From CAZNPA01 sp964575095 (GTDB lineage Bacteria > Pseudomonadota > Alphaproteobacteria > Rickettsiales > SXRF01), in the NCBI GenBank assembly GCA_964575095.1, contig CAZNPA010000002.1, forward strand, positions 124,001 through 188,000: a stretch of 64,000 nt of DNA. The letters are read 5' to 3'. The position numbers were made by a program, and so were the translations under genes. Shown piece by piece: positions 35,825 to 43,128 of this stretch. The notes beneath the pieces are model-generated. The model did not search any database. It worked only from the letters and a program-made list of their open reading frames with translations, and was not told where the DNA came from. How positions within the stretch are numbered: position 1 is the stretch's first letter; each line of letters begins with the position of its first letter.

Positions 35825-36903
35825 CAGAAGCCCTCCGGCCTGGGATGGCCTTGACGCACGATGCATATGGCTTTGAATAAATCACCCATCTGCTCCATCG
35901 ATACCAGCCGTTCGACGCCGAGCGCAATCGAGATTTTTTGCGCGTCGCCTATGCCTTCGCATAATTTCGCCATGCGCGCCCTGACGCCCAGCACTGTCAA
36001 AAATATTCCCTGCGGTACGGCGCCATAAGCCGCCGCGCCTGCGGTTGCCGCTGCCGCCTTGAGCATATCGAAATCGACGTGGCAGGTAAGGTCGGCCGTG
36101 CCCGGTTCGGCTAGCGGATCGTGATATTGGTGCGCACGCACGGCCTGTAGCGTATCCGTGCGCGAGCCGCCTTCGTAACCGTAATCGATGACCAGCGCCG
36201 CGCCGCCATGTGTTTTGATGTGTGCGCCGATGGAGGTGGCGATGGATTCGGCGGCTTCGCTATATTCTATTGTCATTCCCGCGAAAGCGGGAATCTTATC
36301 TAACCGTTTGCGCAATTCTTGATTTAAGATTCCCGCTTTCGCAGGAATGACAAATATAAATTTATTATCTTCCATATTCACCATCCGCTCTTTCCACTCC
36401 CCATCCCACACAAATTGCCGAACCGGCAGCGCGTCGAAAAATTCGTTGGTGACGAGCAGCAACGGTTTTTTCGGAATCTCGGAGAAATCGCGGTGCCATT
36501 CGATGCGCGGGTGCTTGCCCGAAAGCGCCTGCCATTGTTTTTGTTGCAGTACCGGGCTAGTTTCGATGAGGTGAACGGAAACGGCGTCGTGGAACCCGGC
36601 GATATTCTTTGTTGCGCGCAGCATGTCGGCCATCAGTGTGCCTCGCCCCGGCCCCAGCTCCGCCAGCGCACATTCCGGTTTGCCCATCTTGTGCCATTCT
36701 TCGGAGAGCCAAGCGCCGATCAATTCACCGAACACCTGGCTGATCTCCGGCGCCGTGGTAAAATCGCCTTTGACGCCTAAAGGATCTTTACGCATGTAAT
36801 AGCCGAATTCGGGATGCGACAGCGCCAGCTCCATATATTCGGCGACAGTGACCGCGCCTTTTTGAGAGATAAAGTCTACGAGGCCGTTCGTTTTGGGCGG
36901 CAT
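35824..36903 (-). CDS. SAM-dependent methyltransferase, MidA/NDUFAF7 family, with an in-frame repeat insertion
   Basis: 359 residues. N-terminal 'AEYMELALSHPEFGYYMRKD', 'FTTAPEISQVFGELIGAW' and motif I 'LAELGPGRGTLMADMLR' identify the family whose mitochondrial member methylates an arginine of complex I. Residues about 184-211 are encoded by a family A palindromic element ('FVIPAKAGILNQELRKRLDK' followed by 'IPAFAGMT') that keeps the frame, located after 'NEFFDALPVRQFVWDGEWKE'. The rest of the domain ('LVIDYGYEG') is intact, so the protein may still work. It overlaps the lgt 3' end by 28 bases and the pgeF start by 4. Confidence 0.88.
   Translation of the reverse strand: MPPKTNGLVDFISQKGAVTVAEYMELALSHPEFGYYMRKDPLGVKGDFTTAPEISQVFGELIGAWLSEEWHKMGKPECALAELGPGRGTLMADMLRATKNIAGFHDAVSVHLIETSPVLQQKQWQALSGKHPRIEWHRDFSEIPKKPLLLVTNEFFDALPVRQFVWDGEWKERMVNMEDNKFIFVIPAKAGILNQELRKRLDKIPAFAGMTIEYSEAAESIATSIGAHIKTHGGAALVIDYGYEGGSRTDTLQAVRAHQYHDPLAEPGTADLTCHVDFDMLKAAAATAGAAAYGAVPQGIFLTVLGVRARMAKLCEGIGDAQKISIALGVERLVSMEQMGDLFKAICIVRQGHPRPEGF
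36271..36352. repeat. Family A palindromic element inside the midA gene
   Basis: 82 bases with ends tgtcattcc/ggaatgaca. Two inner palindromes (cattcccgcgaaagcgggaat and attcccgctttcgcaggaat) are arranged head-to-head. It is read through in frame by midA on the minus strand. The typical translated signature 'VIPAKAGI' is visible. Related copies are at 48173-48226 and 27354-27439. Confidence 0.85.
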
Positions 36904-37667
36904 AGCAAATATAATCCCAACATCAGCATGGGCAGGCAGAGCAATTGCCCCATGGTGATGAATTCAAACAGGAGCCCCAGATGCGCGTCCGGCTCGCGGA
37001 AACATTCGGCGGCCAGGCGTGCCAAACTATAGCCGATGAGGAATACGCCGCTCAACAGGCCGGGCTTATCGCGCGCGGCGGTATATTTAAGCAGCGCAAA
37101 AAGCACGGCGAATAATAATAGTCCTTCCAACCCGGCCTCGTAAAGCTGGCTGGGATGGCGCGCAAGCTCGCCGCCGTAAGGGAACACCATGCCCCACGGC
37201 GCGGCGGTCTCGCGGCCGAACAATTCGCCGTTGATGAAATTGGCGACGCGGCCGAAAAACAATCCAATCGGCACGGCGCAGGCGACGACATCCATCAGCG
37301 ATAAAAATGGTATCTTATGTCTGTGGCAAAAAAGGAGGAAGGCGAGGATGACGCCGATCAGCCCGCCGTGAAACGACATGCCACCTTCCCAGACGTGGAA
37401 GATTTGTACCGGATTGGCAAAATAAAACGCCGGTTTATAAAAGAGCACATAACCCAGCCGTCCGCCGAGGACGATACCCAGCACCGCCCACATCACCATG
37501 TCGTCGAGGGCTTTTGGCGTAAGGTTGGCAACAGGCTTTCGCGCCTGTTCCTTTTTGACGAACCACCAGCCGAGCAGAATACCGGCCAGATAAGCCAACG
37601 AATACCAGCGCACGCCGAATGCGCCGATATGAATGGCAATAGGGTCGATGTTGGGGAAGGGAAGCAT
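36876..37667 (-). CDS. lgt: Prolipoprotein diacylglyceryl transferase
   Basis: 263 residues. Family motifs 'WEGGMSFHGGLIGVILAF' and 'GRVANFINGELFGRETAAPW' (the Lgt signature) and 'RHPSQLYEAGLEGLLLF' are present, with about seven membrane helices. Lgt adds diacylglycerol to the lipobox cysteine of prolipoproteins, for example the NodT-family lipoprotein here. The ATG at 37667 is abutted by a gggattaggg repeat with no normal ribosome site. Confidence 0.95.
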   Translation of the reverse strand: MLPFPNIDPIAIHIGAFGVRWYSLAYLAGILLGWWFVKKEQARKPVANLTPKALDDMVMWAVLGIVLGGRLGYVLFYKPAFYFANPVQIFHVWEGGMSFHGGLIGVILAFLLFCHRHKIPFLSLMDVVACAVPIGLFFGRVANFINGELFGRETAAPWGMVFPYGGELARHPSQLYEAGLEGLLLFAVLFALLKYTAARDKPGLLSGVFLIGYSLARLAAECFREPDAHLGLLFEFITMGQLLCLPMLMLGLYLLCRPKRTAS

Positions 37668-37753
37668 AGGGATTAGGGATTAGGCGTTAGGGATTAGGGA
37701 AGCAAGAATTTTTATTTTCCAATCTCCAAACCCCAAAGCCCAATCCCTTAATC
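37668..37753. repeat. Intergenic-filling inverted repeat upstream of lgt, family C
   Basis: The full space between the stop of the upstream unknown gene and the lgt ATG consists of tandem gggattag-type words on one arm (37668-37699) and ccaaaccccaaagcccaatccctt on the other (37726-37750). On the lgt strand the last bases before ATG are 'ctaatcccta...tccct', so no Shine-Dalgarno is present. Confidence 0.8.
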
Positions 37754-38116
37754 TTAATACTCATCCCAGGCTTTTTTCTCGGCGGACAGGAATTCGTCGA
37801 GCGACTTGGTGGGTTTTTGCGGGTCGAGCACCTGATACATTGAGGCGATCTCGTTGCGGACGGCCTCCACCGGCTCGCCTTTGCCGGCGGCGACAACCTC
37901 GCCGAAATCGCTGGGGTTGAATCCTTGCCCGGTCAGGATTGCCGACTTAAGCCGCGGTAAATTGGCCAGCGTGATTTTGAGGTAGGAATAGATCTTGTCG
38001 CCGAACGAATTTTTTCCGAACAGCAACAGCACGACAAACTGGTCGCCAAACGTCCCCGGCGGCGGCGAACCGCTGTCACTGCCGGTAACGGATTTACTGG
38101 TCCATTTGGTTGTCAT
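37754..38116 (-). CDS. Small soluble protein of unknown function
   Basis: 120 residues, no signal peptide or membrane helix. The segment 'GTFGDQFVVLLLFGKNSFGD' followed by 'KIYSYLKITLANLPRLK' suggests a compact helical domain. The tail 'SLDEFLSAEKKAWDEY' is acidic and aromatic. It precedes lgt on the same strand with a repeat between them. The regular composition and codon pattern support a real gene, but I do not recognise the family. Confidence 0.6.
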   Translation of the reverse strand: MTTKWTSKSVTGSDSGSPPPGTFGDQFVVLLLFGKNSFGDKIYSYLKITLANLPRLKSAILTGQGFNPSDFGEVVAAGKGEPVEAVRNEIASMYQVLDPQKPTKSLDEFLSAEKKAWDEY

Positions 38117-38157
38117 GCGCGCATACCCGCTGAATTATCCATTCAACGCAATATATT

Positions 38158-38248
38158 ATACCAGCCCCCATTAAATTGAAAGCAGAAACAAGGGATTAGT
38201 AAGCAGGAATATTGAAAAATAAGGGGAAAAGAGGGGTAGCAATAAGCG
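38158..38248. repeat. Degenerate gggattag-type repeat remnant
   Basis: This stretch between two small minus-strand frames contains 'caagggattagtaagcaggaat' and 'aaggggaaaagaggggtag'. These resemble one arm of the family C elements without a matching second arm. Nothing else is seen in it. Confidence 0.35.
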
Positions 38249-38437
38249 TTAGACGAGGGCAGGGCCGCTCAGCTGAGCTGAGATATCCGGAACGTTATTG
38301 GCGGCATCAAGCGAGGCGCTGGCAGTGGTGTGGAGGTTGGAGGCAAATTCGCGGCCGGCAAGATGAGACATGATGTCGGATGCGCCGGCTACTTCCATGC
38401 CATCGAACGAAGCCATATAATGTGTATCTTTGCTCAT
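38249..38437 (-). CDS. Possible small protein, unknown
   Basis: 62 residues beginning MSKDTHYMASFDGMEVAGAS. Composition is Ala/Ser/Asp-rich without membrane helix or signal. The upstream 'gaaagac' is a poor ribosome site. An overlapping 64-residue frame exists on the other strand (38330-38524), so coding is not certain. If real, it is divergent from coxB. Confidence 0.3.
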   Translation of the reverse strand: MSKDTHYMASFDGMEVAGASDIMSHLAGREFASNLHTTASASLDAANNVPDISAQLSGPALV

Positions 38438-38552
38438 ATAGTCTTTCGCTTGTTTACCGGTCTCATGTGTTATCGAACTTACAATCTCATCTTATCGAAA
38501 ACGCTCGATGCCTACAAATGCTAAACATCGCCGGATGTTAGAATTCACCGAG

Positions 38553-38584
38553 TTGTCATGATGTTGTCATGGAACTGTCACAAA
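38553..38584 (+). promoter_or_regulatory. PhoB-box-like triple direct repeat upstream of coxB
   Basis: TTGTCAT (38553-38559), TTGTCAT (38564-38570) and CTGTCAC (38575-38581) recur at exactly 11-base steps with AT-rich spacers. This is the layout of the Pho box (CTGTCAT units every 11 bp). It is oriented towards coxB, 109 bases upstream of its start. 'ttataaaa' at 38611-38618 could be the -10 region. This suggests control of the oxidase operon by phosphate starvation; the regulator assignment is inference. Confidence 0.6.
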
Positions 38585-38692
38585 GCGGAATTTGCCCGTT
38601 TTCTGACCCGTTATAAAAAATCCCGTTGCACTGTGTCCTTATAAACATTACAAACAAAGCGCGTATTTTTAAAAAGGCGCATGAGGAGCCAC

Positions 38693-39523
38693 ATGATTTA
38701 TCTGTTGCCTGTATTTCTATTTTTATCATTTATAACAATAGGTTACGAGTCAATCGCCGCCGGGTATGAGAGCGTCCCTAAGCCCTGGCAGCTGGGTTTT
38801 CAGGAAGCCGCCACGCCGGTGATGGAGCAGCTTAACAGCATGCATAATTTCCTGCTGGTGTTGATTACCGCCATCAGTATTTTCGTGCTGGTGGCGCTCA
38901 TCTACATATGCCTGCGCTTCAACCGTCGCGCCAATCCCGTCCCCAGCAAGACGGCGCACAACACCAAGCTCGAAATCATCTGGACGGTGATCCCCATCTT
39001 TATATTGGTGGCGATCGCCATCCCTTCCTTGCGCCTGCATTATTTCATGGAGCGCGGCGCCGACCATGAGATGACAATCAAAGTCACCGGCTACCAATGG
39101 TATTGGGGATACGAATATCCCGACCACGGCGGCATCAATTTCGAAAGCCGCATCAAAAAGGATGATGAGCTGAAACCCGGCGATCACCGGTTGCTCTCGG
39201 TCGATAACCACGTCGTTGTGCCGGTTGATACCAGTGTTCGCGTGCTCTTGACCGGGTCTGACGTTATCCACGCTTTCGCCGTTCCCGCCTTCGGCATCAA
39301 GAAAGACGCCATGCCGGGGCGGCTCAACGAAACCTGGTTTAAGGCCACCAAGATCGGTACGTTCTACGGCCAGTGCTCGGAACTCTGCGGCGTCGGCCAT
39401 GGTTTTATGCCGATCGTCATCGACGTCGTCTCTAAAGACGATTTCAAAGCATGGGTGAAAGACAAACAAAAGGAAACGGGCGCGTCGACTGATGCGAACA
39501 AAGCCGCTTCCGTAAAAGAGTAG
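38693..39523 (+). CDS. coxB: Cytochrome c oxidase subunit II
   Basis: 276 residues from the ATG at 38693, behind 'aggag'; an ATG 12 bases upstream overlaps that site. An N-terminal signal/membrane segment is followed by two membrane helices ('FLLVLITAISIFVLVALIYI', 'LEIIWTVIPIFILVAIAIPS') and a periplasmic cupredoxin domain. That domain has the Cu-A site 'GQCSELCGVGHGFMPI' and 'DVIHAFAVPAFGIK'. It accepts electrons from cytochrome c. First gene of the cox operon. Confidence 0.95.
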   Translation: MIYLLPVFLFLSFITIGYESIAAGYESVPKPWQLGFQEAATPVMEQLNSMHNFLLVLITAISIFVLVALIYICLRFNRRANPVPSKTAHNTKLEIIWTVIPIFILVAIAIPSLRLHYFMERGADHEMTIKVTGYQWYWGYEYPDHGGINFESRIKKDDELKPGDHRLLSVDNHVVVPVDTSVRVLLTGSDVIHAFAVPAFGIKKDAMPGRLNETWFKATKIGTFYGQCSELCGVGHGFMPIVIDVVSKDDFKAWVKDKQKETGASTDANKAASVKE

Positions 39524-39533
39524 AGGATATCCT

Positions 39534-41138
39534 ATGAGCTACGGTGCTACCGACCACGCCCACGACCACACGCCGCACGGCTGGCGCCGTTGGTTATTCT
39601 CCACCAACCACAAAGACATCGGCGTCATGTATCTGGCGTTCGCCATCGTGGCGGGGTTGATAGGCACCGTGTTTTCAGTGATGCTCAGGATCGAGCTCAC
39701 AGAACCAGGCATGCAATTTTTCAATCACCTGCCATGGGGAGGTGATCCATATCAGGTCTATAACGTCATCTTGACCGCGCATGCCTTCGTTATGGTATTC
39801 TTCCTCGTTATGCCGGCCTTGATCGGCGGCTTCGGCAATTTCTTCGTGCCGCTAATGATCGGCGCGCCCGATATGGCATTCCCGCGTATGAACAATTTGA
39901 GCTTCTGGCTGCTGATCCCGTCGTTCACGCTGCTCTTGGCTTCGGCTTTCGTAGGCGAAGGCGCCGGCACCGGCTGGACCGTCTATCCGCCGCTTTCCAA
40001 TATTATCTCGCACCCGGGCATGTCGGTTGATATGGCCATTTTCTCGCTGCACCTCGCCGGTATTTCCTCGATTCTGGGCGCCATCAATTTCATCGTCACT
40101 ATTTTCAATATGCGCGCACCCGGCATGACGCTCTTTAAGATGCCGCTTTTCCCGTGGGCGATTTTAGTGACCGTATTCCTGCTACTTCTGGCGCTTCCTG
40201 TGCTCGGCGGTGCGATCACCATGTTGCTCACCGACCGCAATTTCGGCACGCATTTCTTCGAGCCGGGCGGCGGCGGCGACCCGCTGCTCTACCAGCATCT
40301 GTTCTGGTTCTTCGGCCATCCGGAAGTGTACATCCTGATCATCCCCGGTTTCGGCATCATCTCCGAGGTCGTCTCGACCTTCTCGCGCAAGCCTATCTTT
40401 GGCTATCTTGGCATGGTCTCGGCCATGTGCGCCATCGGGTTCCTCGGGTTTATCGTCTGGGCGCACCACATGTTCACCACCGGCATTTCCGCCGACACCA
40501 TGGCCTATTACATGGTCGCCACCATGATCATCGCCGTGCCGACGGGCGTCAAAATCTTCTCGTGGCTTGGCACGATGTGGGGCGGTTCGATCTCGTTCCC
40601 GACACCCATGATGTTTGCCATCGGCTTCATCTTCCTGTTCGTCGTCGGCGGCGTCACCGGCGTCGTGCTCGCCAATGCCGCGGTCGATATACCGATGCAG
40701 GACACCTATTATGTGGTGGCTCACTTCCATTACGTCATGAGCTTGGGGGCTGTGTTCGCTATTTTTGCCGGTTTCTATTACTGGTTCGGCAAGATGTCGG
40801 GCAAGCAATATCCGGAATGGATGGGACAGCTCCATTTCTGGACGTTCTTCATCGGCGCCAACCTGACGTTCTTCCCGCAGCATTTTCTGGGCCTTGCCGG
40901 TATGCCGCGCCGCATCCCCGATTATCCGGACGTCTTCGCCGGCTGGAATTATATTTCCTCGATCGGCTCTTACATCGGCGCCGCATCAGCCCTGATTTTT
41001 GTCTGGCTGGTGATCTACACGCTGAAATACGGCAAGCCGTGTCCGGCCGATCAATGGGGCAGTGGCACGACACTGGAGTGGACGTTGCCCTCACCGCCGC
41101 CGTTCCATACGTTTGAATCACCGCCGGTGATTAAATAG
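39534..41138 (+). CDS. coxA: Cytochrome c oxidase subunit I (aa3 type)
   Basis: 534 residues, 12 membrane helices. Haem/Cu-B ligands sit in 'LTAHAFVMVFFLVMPALIGG', 'LFWFFGHPEVYILIIPGFG' (His-Tyr crosslink region), 'VWAHHMFTTGI' and 'VVAHFHYVMSLGAVF'. The D-channel and K-channel style residues fit an A1-type haem-copper oxidase. It starts 10 bases after coxB. Confidence 0.97.
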   Translation: MSYGATDHAHDHTPHGWRRWLFSTNHKDIGVMYLAFAIVAGLIGTVFSVMLRIELTEPGMQFFNHLPWGGDPYQVYNVILTAHAFVMVFFLVMPALIGGFGNFFVPLMIGAPDMAFPRMNNLSFWLLIPSFTLLLASAFVGEGAGTGWTVYPPLSNIISHPGMSVDMAIFSLHLAGISSILGAINFIVTIFNMRAPGMTLFKMPLFPWAILVTVFLLLLALPVLGGAITMLLTDRNFGTHFFEPGGGGDPLLYQHLFWFFGHPEVYILIIPGFGIISEVVSTFSRKPIFGYLGMVSAMCAIGFLGFIVWAHHMFTTGISADTMAYYMVATMIIAVPTGVKIFSWLGTMWGGSISFPTPMMFAIGFIFLFVVGGVTGVVLANAAVDIPMQDTYYVVAHFHYVMSLGAVFAIFAGFYYWFGKMSGKQYPEWMGQLHFWTFFIGANLTFFPQHFLGLAGMPRRIPDYPDVFAGWNYISSIGSYIGAASALIFVWLVIYTLKYGKPCPADQWGSGTTLEWTLPSPPPFHTFESPPVIK

Positions 41139-41239
41139 CGGGATTGGGGATTAGGCTTTAGGGATTAGGGAAGGCAGTATTTATGGATACCGGTATTTTA
41201 TCTTATCCCCAATCCCCAATCCCCAATCACCAATCCCTC
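41139..41239. repeat. Inverted repeat overlapping the ctaB start, family C
   Basis: Left arm gggattggggattaggctttagggattaggga (41140-41171) and right arm tatccccaatccccaatccccaatcaccaatccct (41204-41238) are complementary. The ctaB ATG (41183) lies in the loop, and the right arm is translated as the N-terminus of CtaB. The repeat begins right after the coxA stop. Confidence 0.85.
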
Positions 41240-42124
41240 TCTACGTCCACCGTCTCCGACTTCGTCGCGCTCCTCAAACCAGGCGTGATGTCGCTGGTGG
41301 TGTTCACGGGCTTAGCCGGGATGTTACTGGCGCCGGGGCATATCAATCTGCTGCAACAATTCATCACGCTGCTCTGCATCGCGCTCGGCTCCGGGGCGGG
41401 CGCGGCGGTCAATATGTGGTACGACCGCGATATCGACGCCATCATGAAACGCACATCGAAGCGTCCCATCCCCGCTGGGCGCGTAGCGCCTGACGACGCG
41501 CTGGCGCTGGGATTATTTCTGGCCGCACTTTCGGTGATGCTGATGGGGCTGGGGCTTAATTGGGTTGCTGCCGGAATCCTCGCCTTCGCCATTTTCTTTT
41601 ATGCCGTCGTCTATACGATGTGGCTCAAACGCCACACTCCCCAGAATATCGTCATCGGCGGCGCTGCGGGCGCATTTCCACCCATGATTGGCTGGGCTGC
41701 CACAACCGGTGATGTGACGCTCATGCCGCTGCTCCTGTTCCTGATCATCTTTCTGTGGACGCCACCGCATTTTTGGGCGCTGGCGCTCTATAAGAACGAA
41801 GATTACAAGCGCGCCAATGTCCCGATGCTGCCCGTGGTCGCCGGCGGCGTTGCTACGAAATGGCACATGGTGGCCTATTGCTGGCTGCTGGTTGTCGTTA
41901 CGCTGGCTCTGCCGGTGCTCGGCATGAGCGGTGCGCTGTACGCGTCGGGAGCCTTTATTTTAGGCGCTTTTTTCCTGGTGCATGTGCATAAGGTGCTCAG
42001 CGATAAGACCGATTTCTGGCCACGAAAAACATTTGCCTTTTCCATTTTATATCTTTTTATGTTATTTACGGTTATGATGGCGGACCATTGGATAGCGCCT
42101 ACGCGTTTTGTTTTTAACTTTTAG
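41183..42124 (+). CDS. ctaB: Protohaem IX farnesyltransferase (haem O synthase)
   Basis: 313 residues. The prenyltransferase motif 'NMWYDRDIDAIMKRTSKRPI' and the second Asp-rich region 'YKNEDYKRANVPMLP' are intact, with about nine membrane helices ('LKPGVMSLVVFTGLAGMLLA' and others). It farnesylates haem B for the oxidase. The ATG at 41183 is the only start giving the needed 'ALLKPGVM' region, and it lies inside an inverted repeat. Residues about 8-19 (ending SPIPNHQSLS) are repeat-derived and not part of the normal protein. Confidence 0.92.
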   Translation: MDTGILSYPQSPIPNHQSLSTSTVSDFVALLKPGVMSLVVFTGLAGMLLAPGHINLLQQFITLLCIALGSGAGAAVNMWYDRDIDAIMKRTSKRPIPAGRVAPDDALALGLFLAALSVMLMGLGLNWVAAGILAFAIFFYAVVYTMWLKRHTPQNIVIGGAAGAFPPMIGWAATTGDVTLMPLLLFLIIFLWTPPHFWALALYKNEDYKRANVPMLPVVAGGVATKWHMVAYCWLLVVVTLALPVLGMSGALYASGAFILGAFFLVHVHKVLSDKTDFWPRKTFAFSILYLFMLFTVMMADHWIAPTRFVFNF

Positions 42125-42134
42125 GGAGACACTC

Positions 42135-42302
42135 ATGGATAAACATACGGCAGCCGCAGCGGCATCAGAACACACTCAAATCTTAGCGGATGTTACGCAG
42201 CATACCATCTGGCTGATGGGCGCCAGCTTTATCTTAGGCAGCCTGGTGACAGTACTGATGCTTCTGGCGCTGGACTTCATCCGCCGCAATAAAACCAACT
42301 GA
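42135..42302 (+). CDS. Small single-helix membrane protein of the cox operon
   Basis: 55 residues from the ATG at 42135, with 'agggaga' before it. A soluble N-terminus (Ala/His/Thr-rich) is followed by one membrane helix, 'IWLMGASFILGSLVTVLMLL'. It sits 10 bases after ctaB and 4 bases before the next tiny gene. Function unknown; it may be an assembly or stabilising factor of the oxidase, judged from its place. Confidence 0.6.
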   Translation: MDKHTAAAAASEHTQILADVTQHTIWLMGASFILGSLVTVLMLLALDFIRRNKTN

Positions 42303-42306
42303 TCCG

Positions 42307-42420
42307 TTGCCAGCGAACGAACCTCACTCTGCCCAGAAGCGTAAGAATCTGGCGCTGCTATGCGTATTGCTGGCGCTGATGGTGCTGCTTTACGCGATTA
42401 CGATGATGAAGATGAGTTGA
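42307..42420 (+). CDS. Very small cox-operon membrane protein (CoxF-like)
   Basis: 37 residues with a TTG start. 'HSAQKRKNLALLCVLLALMV' followed by 'LLYAITMMKMS' gives a short basic N-terminus and a single membrane helix ending in the cytoplasmic 'I(T/V)MMKM' tail. Alphaproteobacteria commonly have a tiny protein of this shape (sometimes called CoxF) between ctaB and ctaG. The place, topology and the 'KRKNLAL' start match that pattern. The start codon is uncertain. Confidence 0.55.
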   Translation: MPANEPHSAQKRKNLALLCVLLALMVLLYAITMMKMS

Positions 42421-42506
42421 TATTGGTCATGGGGTTATAAGGTGGTAAGGGTATATAAGGGAAGAAGTCACAATTTTTTACCCTACCACCTCACCACCCT
42501 ATAACC
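42421..42506. repeat. Intergenic-filling inverted repeat upstream of ctaG
   Basis: ggggttataaggtggtaagggta (42431-42453) is complementary to taccctaccacctcaccaccctataacc (42479-42506). It fills the whole space between the tiny cox gene and the GTG of ctaG. It has the same architecture as the gggattag elements but different words. No ribosome site remains in front of the GTG. Confidence 0.8.
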
Positions 42507-43034
42507 GTGTCTGCAAAAAAAAATATCTCTCTTGCCCTCAACATGGCCGCCATCGCCGTTGGCATGGTGCTTTTGGCCTATGCCTCAGCGCCGCTTTACC
42601 GGCTATTCTGCGAGATGACCGGCTATGGTGGTACGCCCAGACAATCGGCAATCGTTCCGGCACATGCCATCGACCGCATGATGACGATCGAGTTTAATGC
42701 CGATACCGATCCCAATCTCCCGTGGGAATTCAAGCCGAGACAAAGATCGATGAACGTGCGGATAGGAAAACAGACGCTGGCGTTTTACACCGCGCGCAAT
42801 GTCAGCGGCCGTTCCGTGACCGGGCGCGCGGCCTATAACGTCCTGCCGCTTAAAGCCGGGAAATATTTCGTCAAGGTCGATTGTTTCTGCTTTACGGAAC
42901 AAACCCTGAAAGCCAAAGAAAAAGTTGATATGCCGGTGTCGTTTTACATCGATCCTGCCATTGCCGATGATCCCAACATGCGGGATGTAAAAACAATTAC
43001 ATTGTCATATACGTTTTTTGCGGTAAGGAATTGA
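42507..43034 (+). CDS. ctaG: Cytochrome c oxidase assembly protein (Cu-B chaperone, Cox11 type)
   Basis: 175 residues, GTG start. N-terminal membrane helix 'AIAVGMVLLAYASAPLYRLF' followed by 'CEMTGYGGTPR', then the copper-binding 'KVDCFCFTEQTLKAKEKVDM' (Cys-x-Cys-Phe). The protein delivers copper to Cu-B of CoxA on the periplasmic side. An ATG at 42543 would cut into the membrane helix, so the GTG is preferred despite lacking a ribosome site. Confidence 0.93.
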   Translation: MSAKKNISLALNMAAIAVGMVLLAYASAPLYRLFCEMTGYGGTPRQSAIVPAHAIDRMMTIEFNADTDPNLPWEFKPRQRSMNVRIGKQTLAFYTARNVSGRSVTGRAAYNVLPLKAGKYFVKVDCFCFTEQTLKAKEKVDMPVSFYIDPAIADDPNMRDVKTITLSYTFFAVRN

Positions 43035-43035
43035 A

Positions 43036-43111
43036 ACCCCGCACTTGTTGCGGGGTCTGGTTTGTGATATAAATCATCGCGCAATAATACCGGACCCCGC
43101 CATTCGGCGGG
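43036..43111. repeat. Family B palindromic repeat between ctaG and coxC
   Basis: ccccgcacttgttgcgggg (43037-43055) with 'tctggttt', then 'accggaccccgccattcggcggg' (43089-43111). The two halves are inverted with respect to each other. The coxC ribosome site starts 5 bases after it. Confidence 0.8.
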
Positions 43112-43128
43112 AATAACAAGGAGCTCCC

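Noticed and set aside
38330..38524. 64-residue plus-strand frame upstream of coxB
   Set aside because: No ribosome site or recognisable feature; it overlaps another doubtful small frame on the minus strand.
40154..41116. 320-residue alternative frame inside coxA
   Set aside because: Arg/His/Pro-rich translation with no hydrophobic periodicity; coxA is complete in the other frame with all haem ligands.
37668..41239. gggattagggattagg stretches as a CRISPR array or telomere-like repeat
   Set aside because: There are no unique spacers of constant length, and the two arms are inverted with respect to each other; they are hairpins filling intergenic gaps.
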